A stretch of 64,000 bases of DNA, taken from NCBI RefSeq assembly GCF_014650175.1, contig NZ_BMUL01000002.1:5150-69149 (forward strand). Reading direction: 5' to 3'. The notes beneath the pieces are model-generated. The model was not told the origin of the DNA. It worked only from the letters and a program-made list of their open reading frames with translations, and made no database searches. The position numbers and the translations under genes were made by a program. Below are positions 17,236-25,979 of this stretch, piece after piece. The DNA comes from Streptomyces termitum (GTDB taxonomy: Bacteria; Actinomycetota; Actinomycetes; Streptomycetales; Streptomycetaceae). How positions within the stretch are numbered: the first letter of the stretch is position 1; every line of letters starts with the position of its first letter.

Positions 17236-18486
17236 ATGACCTGCCCCCATCTCCCCGACGGATTCGACGCCACCGACCCCGACCTGCTGCGCAGTCGCGT
17301 CCCGCTCCCGGAGTTCGCGCGGCTGCGGGAGACCGCCCCGGTCTGGTGGTGCGCCCAGCCGCGCGGCGTCACCGGTTTCGACGACGAGGGGTACTGGGCG
17401 GTGACCCGCCACGCGGACGTCAAGTACGTCTCCACCCACCCCGAGCTGTTCTCCTCGCACGAGAACACCGCCGTGATCCGCTTCAACGAGCACATCGACC
17501 GCGACCAGATCGACGTCCAGAAGCTGATCATGCTGAACATGGACCCGCCGGAGCACACCCGGGTCCGCCAGATCGTCCAGCGCGGCTTCACCCCGCGCGC
17601 CGTCCGCAGCCTGGAGACCGTGCTGCGCACCCGGGCCCGCGCCATCGCCGAGGAGGCCCGCGCCGCCGCGGCCGAGGACCCGGACGGCACCTTCGACTTC
17701 GTCACCCGGGTCGCCGTCGAACTCCCCCTCCAGGCCATCGCCGAACTCATCGGCGTGCCCCAGGAGGACCGCTCCCGGATCTTCGACTGGTCCAACAAGA
17801 TGGTGGCGTACGACGATCCCGAGTACGCCATCACCGAGGAGGTCGGCGTCGAGGCCGCCATGGAACTCATCGGCTACGCGATGAACATGGCCGCCGCGCG
17901 CAAGGAGTGCCCCGCCCGGGACATCGTGTCCCAGCTCGTCGCCGCCGAGGGCCAGGGCAACCTCTCCTCCGACGAGTTCGGCTTCTTCGTGCTGCTGCTC
18001 GCCGTCGCCGGGAACGAGACCACCCGCAACGCGATCAGCCACGGCATGCACGCCTTCCTCACCCACCCCGACCAGTGGGAGCTGTACAAGCGGGAGCGCC
18101 CGGCGACCACCGCCGAGGAGATCGTCCGCTGGGCCAGCCCGGTCGTCTCCTTCCAGCGCACCGCCACCCAGGACACCGAACTCGGCGGGCAGACCATCCG
18201 GAAGGGCGACCGGGTCGGCCTCTTCTACTCCTCCGCCAACCACGACCCCGAGGTCTTCGAGGACCCCGGCCGCTTCGACATCACCCGCGACCCCAACCCG
18301 CACCTCGGCTTCGGCGGCGGCGGACCCCACTTCTGCCTCGGCAAGTCCCTCGCCGTGAAGGAGATCGAGCTGATCTTCGACGCCCTCGCGGACGTCCTGC
18401 CGGACCTCACCCTCGCCGCCGAACCCCGCCGGCTGCGCGCGGCCTGGCTCAACGGCGTCAAGGAACTCCGGGTCCGCGCCGGCTGA
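17236..18486 (+). CDS. cyp125: Cytochrome P450, CYP125-like (steroid C26/27 oxidation)
   Basis: 416 residues. The I-helix motif AGNETT (about 258-263), the EEIVRW ExxR region and the heme loop FGGGGPHFCLG (Cys about 367) are present. The N terminus (LPDGFDATDPDLL, PVWWCAQ) and MLNMDPPEHTRVRQIVQRGF are characteristic of CYP125, which oxidises the terminal methyl of the cholesterol side chain. ATG at 17236 is chosen because GGAG stands about ten bases upstream. It is divergent from the FadA5-like thiolase with KstR-like sites in between. Electrons may come from the ferredoxin at 5893-6126, as none is adjacent. Confidence 0.87.
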   Translation: MTCPHLPDGFDATDPDLLRSRVPLPEFARLRETAPVWWCAQPRGVTGFDDEGYWAVTRHADVKYVSTHPELFSSHENTAVIRFNEHIDRDQIDVQKLIMLNMDPPEHTRVRQIVQRGFTPRAVRSLETVLRTRARAIAEEARAAAAEDPDGTFDFVTRVAVELPLQAIAELIGVPQEDRSRIFDWSNKMVAYDDPEYAITEEVGVEAAMELIGYAMNMAAARKECPARDIVSQLVAAEGQGNLSSDEFGFFVLLLAVAGNETTRNAISHGMHAFLTHPDQWELYKRERPATTAEEIVRWASPVVSFQRTATQDTELGGQTIRKGDRVGLFYSSANHDPEVFEDPGRFDITRDPNPHLGFGGGGPHFCLGKSLAVKEIELIFDALADVLPDLTLAAEPRRLRAAWLNGVKELRVRAG

Positions 18487-18506
18487 CGGCCCCCGGCGCG
18501 CCCTGA

Positions 18507-18590
18507 CGGTACGGCCCCGGGACCGCGCCTCCGGGACCGGGGCCGTACCGCCGGAACCGTATCGCCGGAGCCGTATCGCCGGAACCGGAA
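18507..18590. repeat. 14-bp tandem repeat after the P450 gene
   Basis: CGGTACGGCCCCGG (18507-18520) is followed by an imperfect palindrome and three copies of a 14-base unit CCGTATCGCCGGAA starting at 18543, 18557 and 18571. It mirrors the repeat patch at 15628-15735 on the far side of the fadA5/cyp125 pair. Confidence 0.75.
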
Positions 18591-18615
18591 GGAGCCCCCG
18601 TACGTCCGACCGGGC

Positions 18616-19695
18616 ATGCGGGGGACCACACACAGAATCCTGACCACGCTGGCCGCGCTGCTCGCGCTCCAGCTCGGCTCGCTCGTCGCACCGGCCTGGG
18701 CCTGCGGCTGCGGGGCCATGATCCCGGACGAGGACCGGCGGATCGGCGTCGACCGGGAGGAGTCCGCCGTCCGCTGGGACGGCCGGACCGAGACCGTCGT
18801 CATGCGCTTCCGCGTGCACGGGAACGCCGAACGGGCCGCCTGGATCATGCCCGTGCCGGACCGCGCCGACGTCACCCTCGGCGATCCGGAACTCTTCGAC
18901 GCGCTGGAGGAGCTGGCCGCGCCCGAGCGGCGCGACCGCACCTACTTCTGGCCCCGCGAGGACGACTGGCCCTTCGACGCCGGGCGCGGCGACGGGGCCT
19001 CGGCCGGGGCCGCCCCCGGCGGCCGGGTCGGCGTCGTCGGCCGCGAGCGGCTCGGCCCCTTCGACGTCGCCCGGCTGACCGCCACCGACCCCGACGCGCT
19101 CGGCGACTGGCTGCGCGCCAACGGCTTCGCGCTGCCCGACCGGCTCACCCCCGAACTCCGGCCCTACGTCGAGCGGAAGTGGGAGTACGTCGCCGTCCGC
19201 CTCGCACCCGAGGAGCGCGGCGCGCCGCTGTACGGGGAGCTGACCCCGCTGCGGATCACCTTCGCCTCCACCGAACTCGTCTACCCCATGCGGCTCTCCC
19301 GGCTCGCCGCCCAGCGCCAGACCCTCGGCCTGTCGATCCTCGCCGACCACCGGATGGAGCCCCGCTCCGCGATCGGCGGTGCCCGCCCCGAGGTCGCCTT
19401 CTCCGGCCGGATCGACCGCCCGGAGGGCCCGGTCGCCGCGCTCACCGGCGGCGCGCCCGCCCATCTCACGGTCCTGGAGCAGGAGTTCCCCGAGCCGTCC
19501 CGCATCGACGACGACCACGTCCTGCGGACCGTCGCCGACACCCCGTACCGCCGGGTCGTCTACACCGACCGGATCGCCACCGTCGCCGGTATCCCGGCCT
19601 GGCTGCTCGCGACGGGCGGCGGCGCGGCCCTGGTCGCGGCGGCCGCCGTGCTGACCGCGCGGGCGCGCCGCCGCCGGGTACCGTCGGCCGCATGA
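18616..19695 (+). CDS. DUF2330 secreted, membrane-anchored protein
   Basis: 359 residues: signal peptide (LTTLAALLALQLGSLVAP), the diagnostic mature N terminus WACGCGAMIPD, a middle region with AAWIMPVPDRADV, and a C-terminal transmembrane anchor (PAWLLATGGGAALVAAAAVL) followed by RARRRR. This fits the DUF2330 family, whose function is unknown. ATG at 18616 is preceded by GGAAGGAG 23 bases away, so an earlier start is possible. Its stop overlaps the O-methyltransferase start (ATGA). Confidence 0.85.
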   Translation: MRGTTHRILTTLAALLALQLGSLVAPAWACGCGAMIPDEDRRIGVDREESAVRWDGRTETVVMRFRVHGNAERAAWIMPVPDRADVTLGDPELFDALEELAAPERRDRTYFWPREDDWPFDAGRGDGASAGAAPGGRVGVVGRERLGPFDVARLTATDPDALGDWLRANGFALPDRLTPELRPYVERKWEYVAVRLAPEERGAPLYGELTPLRITFASTELVYPMRLSRLAAQRQTLGLSILADHRMEPRSAIGGARPEVAFSGRIDRPEGPVAALTGGAPAHLTVLEQEFPEPSRIDDDHVLRTVADTPYRRVVYTDRIATVAGIPAWLLATGGGAALVAAAAVLTARARRRRVPSAA

Positions 19696-20372
19696 CACAC
19701 CCTCAGCCGAACCCCCGGTGGGACGAAGTCGACTCCTACCTCACCGACCTGCTGGTCCCCGCCGACGAGGCGCTGACCGCCGCGCTCGCCGACTCGGCGG
19801 CGGCCGGACTCCCCGAGATCGCCGTCGCCCCCAACCAGGGCAAGCTCCTGAACCTGCTGGCCCAGGTGCAGGGCGCCCGCCGCATCCTGGAGATCGGCAC
19901 CCTCGGCGGCTACAGCACCATCTGGCTGGCCCGCGCGCTGCCCGCCGACGGCCGGCTGATCAGCCTGGAGTACGAGCCCCGGCACGCCGAGGTGGCGCGC
20001 GCCAACCTCGCCCGCGCGGGCCTGGCCGACCGCGTCGAGGTCCGCACCGGGCCCGCCCTGGACAGCCTCCCCCGGCTGGCGGAGGAGGGCGCGGGCCCCT
20101 TCGACCTGGTCTTCGTCGACGCCGACAAGGCGAACAATCCGCACTACGTGGCCTGGGCTCTGAAGCTCTCCCGCCCGGGCACCCTGCTCGTCGTCGACAA
20201 CGTGGTGCGCGGCGGGCGGGTCGCCACCGAGGACCCGGCGGACCCGGCGATCACCGGCACCCGGGCCATGTTCGACCTCGTCGCGCGCGAGCCCCGGCTG
20301 GACGCCACCGCGATCCAGACGGTCGGCTCGAAGGGCCACGACGGCCTCCTCGTCGCCCGCGTCACGAACTGA
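19692..20372 (+). CDS. SAM-dependent O-methyltransferase, COMT-like family 3
   Basis: 226 residues. Motifs ILEIGTLGGYSTIWLARAL (SAM site), ISLEYEPRHAEVARANL, DLVFVDADKANNPHY (metal-binding Asp) and LLVVDNVVRGG are those of the cation-dependent catechol/caffeoyl-CoA O-methyltransferase family. The ATG overlaps the DUF2330 stop, so translation is coupled, though no functional link is known. The substrate is a small diol or phenol by family precedent. Confidence 0.9.
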   Translation: MTHPQPNPRWDEVDSYLTDLLVPADEALTAALADSAAAGLPEIAVAPNQGKLLNLLAQVQGARRILEIGTLGGYSTIWLARALPADGRLISLEYEPRHAEVARANLARAGLADRVEVRTGPALDSLPRLAEEGAGPFDLVFVDADKANNPHYVAWALKLSRPGTLLVVDNVVRGGRVATEDPADPAITGTRAMFDLVAREPRLDATAIQTVGSKGHDGLLVARVTN

Positions 20373-20413
20373 CCGCCCGCCGCCGGACCGACCGTCGGGC
20401 CGACCGTCGGCGC

Positions 20414-20442
20414 GGGCCGGCCGCCGGCCAGGCGGCCGGCCC
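20414..20442. terminator. Bidirectional hairpin between convergent genes
   Basis: GGGCCGGCCGCC and GGCGGCCGGCCC pair perfectly (12 bp) over a 5-base loop, between the O-methyltransferase and serpin stops. Confidence 0.75.
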
Positions 20443-20462
20443 GGCACGGCGCGGCCCGGGGG

Positions 20463-21527
20463 TCAGCCGGCCCGCCACCCCGTGAAGAGCGGCAGCCGCC
20501 CCTCGGCGTCGAGGACGACGACGCCGAAGGGGCGGTCGAAGGCGATCCGCTCCACCGGCGCGGGCCGGGCCGCGCTGCGGGTCATCACGACCTGGGTGAC
20601 GGCCGCCGCCTCCACCCCCTCCTCCGCGACCTCCAGCACCGCCTCCTGGAGCGCCTCGGTGACGTGCAGCGGCTCGGGCGAGAGGCCGGAGAAGTCGGCA
20701 CCGGGACGGAGCGGGGCGGTCACCCCGAGGGAGGCCAGCAGGGACAGGACGTCGGTGCGCCCGCGCAGCGTGAAGCGGGGCAGCGCCAGTTCGACGGCCC
20801 CGGCCCGCACCGGCTCCCGCCCGCCCTCCGCCCAGGCCAGCGGCACCACGGCGGCGGGCCCGGCCCCCTCGGGCCCGAGCACGAAGCGCACCAGCGGCGC
20901 CCGCTCCCCCGCGCAGGGCAGCTCCACCACGGTCCCGCCGCCGACCCGCCAGGCGCGGTCGGCGGGCAGCCCGCGGTGCATCGTCGGCACCCCGGTGACG
21001 GTCCCGCGCCCGTCGGTGAAGGGCGCGGGCCGGGTCGCGGACCGCGCGAACGCCTCCCGCCAGCGCGCGGCCAGCGCCACCACCCCCACCAGGACCAGGT
21101 CCGCCCCGCCGTCCAGGGCGGCGGGCAGCCGCGCGATCCGCCCGCCGGTGGCCCCGGCGACCCACGCGTCCAGCTCCGCCGCCGTCCCCGGCCCCAGCCC
21201 GCCGAAGCCGATCCCGGGCAGCGCGTCCCGGTAGGCGGCGTACACCGGCACCCGGCTGCGCACCGAGGTCCCGCACGCGACGCCGCCGGTCCGGGCGAGG
21301 AGCGCGTCCATCCCGGCGACGGCCGGTCCGGCCTCCTCCCCGGCGGTCCCGAGCAGCCCCCGCAGCTCCTCGGCCGTCCGCCCGCGCGCCCCGGCCGCGA
21401 CGGCGGCGAGCGCCGTCCACAGCCCGGCCGGGGAGCCCGCCCAGTCCGCCGCCGGATCGTCCGGCAGCGCCCACTCGGCCAGCTCCCGCACCGCACCCGC
21501 CCGTCCCGCGCCCCTGTCGCCGGTCAT
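20463..21527 (-). CDS. Serpin-family protein
   Basis: 354 residues, slightly shorter than the usual serpin core. The C-terminal part holds the hinge-like EEGVEAAAVTQVVMTRSA leading into a reactive-centre loop and the conserved FDRPFGVVVLD...LPLFTGW strand. Earlier are the SPAGLWTALAAVAAGARGRT and FSGLSPEPLHVTEALQ motifs. By family it inhibits serine or cysteine proteases by a suicide mechanism. No signal peptide is visible, so it would act in the cytoplasm. ATG at 21527 has AGG about five bases upstream; only 12 bases separate it from the divergent monooxygenase start. Confidence 0.85.
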   Translation of the reverse strand: MTGDRGAGRAGAVRELAEWALPDDPAADWAGSPAGLWTALAAVAAGARGRTAEELRGLLGTAGEEAGPAVAGMDALLARTGGVACGTSVRSRVPVYAAYRDALPGIGFGGLGPGTAAELDAWVAGATGGRIARLPAALDGGADLVLVGVVALAARWREAFARSATRPAPFTDGRGTVTGVPTMHRGLPADRAWRVGGGTVVELPCAGERAPLVRFVLGPEGAGPAAVVPLAWAEGGREPVRAGAVELALPRFTLRGRTDVLSLLASLGVTAPLRPGADFSGLSPEPLHVTEALQEAVLEVAEEGVEAAAVTQVVMTRSAARPAPVERIAFDRPFGVVVLDAEGRLPLFTGWRAG

Positions 21528-21539
21528 ATCCTGCCTTTC

Positions 21540-21869
21540 ATGAGCATCGTGAAGATCAACGTCCTGACCGTGCCCGCCGAGCAGCGGGAGGTCCTGGAGC
21601 GGCGGTTCGCCTCGCGGGCCGGGGCCGTGGAGGGGTCCGACGGCTTCGAGTGGTTCGAGCTGCTGCGTCCGGTCGAGGGCACCGACCAGTACCTGGTGTA
21701 CACCCGCTGGCGCAGCGAGGAGGACTTCCAGAACTGGATGAACGGTTCCATGAAGGCCGCCCACCAGGGCGCCGCCGGCGGCGAGGGCGGGGAGCGCCCG
21801 AAGCCCGCCGCGAGCGGTTCGACGCTGTGGTCCTTCGAGGTCGTGCAGCAGGCCGCGCCCCCGGCGTAG
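21540..21869 (+). CDS. Antibiotic biosynthesis monooxygenase (ABM/IsdG-like) protein
   Basis: 109 residues of ferredoxin-like fold with FEWFELLRPVEGTDQYLVY and FQNWMNGSMKAAH, typical of actinobacterial HmoA/IsdG-like heme-degrading or quinone monooxygenases. ATG at 21540 has no ribosome-binding site. The previous gene on the other strand starts only 12 bases away, so the mRNA is probably leaderless, with the promoter inside the serpin coding sequence. Confidence 0.85.
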   Translation: MSIVKINVLTVPAEQREVLERRFASRAGAVEGSDGFEWFELLRPVEGTDQYLVYTRWRSEEDFQNWMNGSMKAAHQGAAGGEGGERPKPAASGSTLWSFEVVQQAAPPA

Positions 21870-21914
21870 CCGCACCGTTTATCCGGAGGCGGCGGGGGCG
21901 GGGCGGGCCGCAGA

Positions 21915-22400
21915 ATGGCGGCCATGACCTGGAGCCTCGCCCCCGAAGCCGTCGACACCCCGGACGCCACCGCCCTGCGCCGCGCCTACTACGGCGACGT
22001 CGCCGGGCGGTACTGGGGCCGTCCGGCGACGGAGGCGGAGGTCGACGAGGGGCTCGCGGACGACGGGGTGGCGGCGCTCGCCGCGCCCACCGGGGCCTTC
22101 CTGGTCGCCCGGTACGGGGGCGAGGCGGCGGGCTGCGGCGGGCTGCTCCTGCTGGACGGCGGGCGGGCCGAGCTGACCCGCGTCTTCCTGCGGCACGCCT
22201 TCCGGGGCCGGGGCGGCGCCGATCTGCTGATGGCCGGTCTGGAGGACGCGGCCCGCGCGCTCGGCGCCCGCCGGACGGTCCTCAACACCCGTCTCGACCT
22301 GGTGGAGGCGCGGGCGCTGTACGTCCGGCACGGGTACGGGGAGATCCCGGCGTACTGCTCGGGGCCGTACATGGAGATCTGGTACGGCAAGGAGCTCTGA
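21915..22400 (+). CDS. GNAT-family N-acetyltransferase
   Basis: 161 residues. The acetyl-CoA loop FRGRGGADLLMAGLEDAARA preceded by LTRVFLRHAF is motif A of GNAT enzymes, and LVEARALYVRHGYGEIPAY is motif B. Its substrate is unknown. ATG codons at 21915 and 21924 are both possible; neither has a clear ribosome-binding site. It is convergent with the MFS exporter. Confidence 0.88.
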   Translation: MAAMTWSLAPEAVDTPDATALRRAYYGDVAGRYWGRPATEAEVDEGLADDGVAALAAPTGAFLVARYGGEAAGCGGLLLLDGGRAELTRVFLRHAFRGRGGADLLMAGLEDAARALGARRTVLNTRLDLVEARALYVRHGYGEIPAYCSGPYMEIWYGKEL

Positions 22401-22430
22401 CCCCGCCGGCCGGGCCCCGCCGGGGTGCCG

Positions 22431-24506
22431 TCAGGCCCGGTGGTCGCGGGGCGGTTCCGGGCCCTGGGGGTGCTCCTGGTCCGAGCCGCACAGTTCGGCG
22501 TTGAGCTCCTCGACCAGCCGGACCAGGTCGGTGGGCCGGTCGGGGCCCCACCAGTCGCCGAGGAGTTCGGCGAGGGACTCCTCGCGGGCCGCGGCGAGGC
22601 GGGTGGCGGTGGCCACGCCGTCCTCGGTGAGCATCAGCTGGACGCCCTCGCGCGCGACCATGCGCCGTTCCTCGATCTCGCGGGCCGCCTCGGTGACGAC
22701 CCGTACCGGCAGGGGCACGGTCTCGGCGAGCCGGGCGGGTTCGACGGCCCCGTGGCGGCGGATGCGGAGCAGCAACCAGCCGGCGGCGGGCGACAGGTCG
22801 AGCCCGGCGCGGGCGGTGATCTTCTCGTAGATCCGCTTGCGGCCCTCGCGGGAGCCGAGCACGGACAGGGCGCGGGCGGCCTCGTCGCGCGAGGAGCGCT
22901 CGACGGGGTTGGCGCCGAGGGTCTGGCCCGCGTCGGGCGCGGTGACGGAGGCCCGGAGCGGGTCCTCCCTGAGGAACCAGGAGACGGCGAAGGCGAGGAG
23001 GACGACCGGCGCCGCGTACAGGAACACGTCCGTGATGGAGGTGGCGTACGCGTGCAGCACCTCGGGCCGCAGTTCGGGCGGGAGGTGGGCGGCGGCGCGC
23101 GGGTCGGCGGCGACCCGGCCGGCGTCGGTGCCGGGCGGGACCGGGAGGCCTGCCGCGGCGGCGCGGGCGAAGACGTCCTCCAGTTCGCCGGTGAGCCGGT
23201 CGGTGAAGAGGGTGCCGAAGACGGCGACGCCGAAGGAGGCGCCGATGGAGCGGAAGAAGGTGGCGCCCGAGGTGGCGACGCCGAGGTCCTCGTATCCGAC
23301 GGCGTTCTGCACGACGAGGACGAGGACCTGCATGACCAGGCCGAGGCCGGCGCCGAAGACGAAGAAGTACAGGCTCATCTCCCAGGTGGGGCTGGTCTCG
23401 GTGAGCCCGTGCAGGAGGAGCAGGCCGATCGTGGTGACGGCGGTGCCCGCGATCGGGAAGACCTTCCACCGGCCGGTCCTCGACACGATCTGGCCGGAGG
23501 CGGTGGAGGTGAGCAGCAGGCCGAGGACCATCGGCAGCATGTGGACGCCGGACATGGTGGGCGTGACGCCCTGGACGACCTGGAGGAAGGTCGGCAGGTA
23601 GGTCATGGCGCCGAACATCGCGAAGCCGATGACGAAGCTGATGACCGAGACCAGGGTGAAGGTCCTGACCCGGAAGAGGCGGAGCGGGAGGACCGGTTCG
23701 GCGGCCCGCCGCTCCACCGCCACGAAGCAGACCAGGAGGACGGCGCCGAGCACGGCGAGGCCGATGATCTGCGGCGAGCCCCAGTCCCAGGTGGTGCCGC
23801 CGAGGGAGGCGACCAGGACGAGGCAGGTGGCGACCGAGGCGATGAGGAAGGTGCCGAGGTAGTCGATGGTGTGCCGGGTGGAGCGGACCGGGATGTGCAG
23901 CACGGCGGCGATGACGAAGAGGGCGACGACGCCGATGGGGAGGTTGACGTAGAAGACCCAGCGCCAGGAGAGGTGCTGGGTGAGGAGGCCGCCGAGGAGC
24001 GGTCCGAGGACGCTGGTGGCGCCGAAGACGGCGCCGAAGAGGCCCTGGTAGCGGCCGCGCTCGCGGGGCGGGACGAGGTCGCCGACGATCGCCATGGACA
24101 GCACCATGAGGCCGCCGCCGCCGAGGCCCTGGACGGCGCGGAAGGCGATCAGCTCCGGCATGTTCCGGGCCAGGCCGCAGAGGGCGGAGCCGATGAGGAA
24201 GAGGACGATCGCGCCCTGGAAGAGCTTCTTGCGGCCGTACTGGTCGCCGAGCTTGCCCCACAGGGGCGTGGCGGCGGTGGAGGCCAGCAGGTAGGCGGTG
24301 ACCACCCAGGAGAGGTGCTCCATGCCGCCGAGTTCGCTGACGATCGTCGGCAGCGCGGTGGAGACGATCGTCTGGTCGAGGGCGGCGAGCAGCATGCCGA
24401 GCAGCAGCGCGCCGATCGCGACGAGGACGGTGCGGCGGCTCTGTCCCTCCCCGGGCGCCGGGGCCGCTTTTCCGCCAGGTGGGGACGGGCTGGTCTCCTG
24501 CGCCAT
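22431..24506 (-). CDS. EmrB/QacA-type MFS exporter fused to a C-terminal winged-helix domain
   Basis: 691 residues. The first 510 or so form a 14-helix DHA2 drug:proton antiporter (LDQTIVSTALPTI, WGKLGDQYGRKKLF, GPLLGGLLTQHLSWRWVFYVN). Residues about 550-680 are soluble and look like a MarR/winged-helix module (GWLLLRIRRHGAVEPARLAE, IEERRMVAREGVQLMLTEDG). Such MFS-wHTH fusions occur in Streptomyces, but the role of the DNA-binding-like domain is not established. ATG at 24506 has a strong GGGAGGAGAGG. No separate regulator is adjacent, so the tail may regulate the pump or its own promoter (inference). Confidence 0.88.
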   Translation of the reverse strand: MAQETSPSPPGGKAAPAPGEGQSRRTVLVAIGALLLGMLLAALDQTIVSTALPTIVSELGGMEHLSWVVTAYLLASTAATPLWGKLGDQYGRKKLFQGAIVLFLIGSALCGLARNMPELIAFRAVQGLGGGGLMVLSMAIVGDLVPPRERGRYQGLFGAVFGATSVLGPLLGGLLTQHLSWRWVFYVNLPIGVVALFVIAAVLHIPVRSTRHTIDYLGTFLIASVATCLVLVASLGGTTWDWGSPQIIGLAVLGAVLLVCFVAVERRAAEPVLPLRLFRVRTFTLVSVISFVIGFAMFGAMTYLPTFLQVVQGVTPTMSGVHMLPMVLGLLLTSTASGQIVSRTGRWKVFPIAGTAVTTIGLLLLHGLTETSPTWEMSLYFFVFGAGLGLVMQVLVLVVQNAVGYEDLGVATSGATFFRSIGASFGVAVFGTLFTDRLTGELEDVFARAAAAGLPVPPGTDAGRVAADPRAAAHLPPELRPEVLHAYATSITDVFLYAAPVVLLAFAVSWFLREDPLRASVTAPDAGQTLGANPVERSSRDEAARALSVLGSREGRKRIYEKITARAGLDLSPAAGWLLLRIRRHGAVEPARLAETVPLPVRVVTEAAREIEERRMVAREGVQLMLTEDGVATATRLAAAREESLAELLGDWWGPDRPTDLVRLVEELNAELCGSDQEHPQGPEPPRDHRA

Positions 24507-24639
24507 GGGCCTCTCCTCCCGAGTCCCCTCCATCCTGAGTCGTATGTCCGGATATGGCCCGCCGAGGGGCACATCTGTTCCCCCATGGGAAAGATCCGGG
24601 CTGCATAATCACTGCCAGTTGCTTGGGGAGGGACACATC

Positions 24640-25833
24640 ATGACCGGACACGCATGTCCTGAATGCGGTGGTCGGAGACCGGGCTGCGCCTGCGCCCGCG
24701 CGGAGCGGGCGGCGGCCGAGGACTTCGACCCGCTGCGCATCAGGCCGTACGTGACGCTGGAGGCGCACGACGTCCAGGACCTCCCCGACGGGGCGGGCGA
24801 CCCGCCCACGGCCCGGCTCGCCGCGATCCGCCCGGACCCGGCCCCCGGCGGGGCCGGTGCGACGCACGGGGGACACGAGGGGTACGGGCCGGACGCGGGG
24901 CACGGGAGGGACGCGGCGCATGGGAGGGACGCGGCGTACGGGACGGCGTACGGCTCCGAGGCCGCGCACGGCTCCGAGGCCGCGTACGGCCCCGGCGCGG
25001 GCGCCCCGTACGACGCGGGCGTCCCCTATGACTCCACCGTCCCCTACGGCTCCGGCGCCCCGCACGACTCCGGCGCGCCGTACGACTCCGGCGCTCCCGC
25101 TCCGTACGGGCACGGCGGCGGGGGTCCGGAGACGGCGCCGCTGCTCCTCGACGGGACCGGCGGCGAGGCGCCCGGACGGGAGCGGGCGCGCCGGCGGCGC
25201 GGCGCGGTCGTCGCGGTCGTCGCGGCGGCGGCCGTGGTCGGCACGGCCGCCCTGGCGGCGGCGGTCTTCGGCGGCGAGGAGCCGGAGGACCGGGCGGCCG
25301 TCCCCGAGGTGACCACCAGCGCCTCCCTGAACCTCGCCGTGTCGGAGGCCCCGTCCCCCTCCTCGTCCTCCCCCACGCCGACCCGCTCCCCGTCCGCCAC
25401 GCCCTCGCGGCGCACCTCCTCGGCCTCCCCGACGGCCTCGGCGACGGCGTCCGCGGAACCGACGGCGACGGGCTCGCCGACGGCGACCGGCGGGGCGGGC
25501 CCCACCGGGGGCGCGTCCACGGCGGCGACGCCCACGCCCGGCCGCACGACCGCGCCGGTGGCCCCGGTCGCACCGACCCCCACGGACGCGCCGGAGGGGG
25601 CGACCCTGCGCCTCGGGGACACCGGACCGGCGGTACGGGACCTCCAGGCCCGGCTGAAGTTCCTGTGGGCCTACACGGGCAAGGTCGACGGCGTCTACGG
25701 CAAGGACGTGCGGGCCGCGGTGGCGGACTTCCAGAACCGGTTCTGGCCGATGGAGGACCCGCGGGGCGTGTACGGCCCGTACACGCGGCAGCGGCTGGAG
25801 TACGAGAGCGACTGGCGCGGCTACGGGGACTGA
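24640..25833 (+). CDS. Membrane-anchored peptidoglycan-binding domain protein
   Basis: 397 residues with an N-terminal Cys cluster (ACPECGGRRPGCACAR) that could bind zinc. A Tyr/Gly/Ser-rich cytoplasmic linker with YDSGAP-type repeats follows, then one transmembrane helix (GAVVAVVAAAAVVGTAALAAAVF), a long Ser/Thr/Pro linker across the wall, and a C-terminal PG_binding_1 domain (LRLGDTGPAVRDLQARLKFL through YGPYTRQRLEYE). ATG at 24640 follows GGGGAGGG. It probably links the membrane to the cell wall. Confidence 0.88.
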   Translation: MTGHACPECGGRRPGCACARAERAAAEDFDPLRIRPYVTLEAHDVQDLPDGAGDPPTARLAAIRPDPAPGGAGATHGGHEGYGPDAGHGRDAAHGRDAAYGTAYGSEAAHGSEAAYGPGAGAPYDAGVPYDSTVPYGSGAPHDSGAPYDSGAPAPYGHGGGGPETAPLLLDGTGGEAPGRERARRRRGAVVAVVAAAAVVGTAALAAAVFGGEEPEDRAAVPEVTTSASLNLAVSEAPSPSSSSPTPTRSPSATPSRRTSSASPTASATASAEPTATGSPTATGGAGPTGGASTAATPTPGRTTAPVAPVAPTPTDAPEGATLRLGDTGPAVRDLQARLKFLWAYTGKVDGVYGKDVRAAVADFQNRFWPMEDPRGVYGPYTRQRLEYESDWRGYGD

Positions 25834-25979
25834 CGGGGCCGCCGGCCCCTTTGGCGCGGGGCCGGGTGGCCAAGACGCCCCCCGGTTTTGTATCGTGGAA
25901 AAACAAAGTGGCCCCGCCCGTATTCCCTGACCGGCGGGCGGGACCGCTTCGTTCTCCGCACCACCCCCCTGGAGACCTC

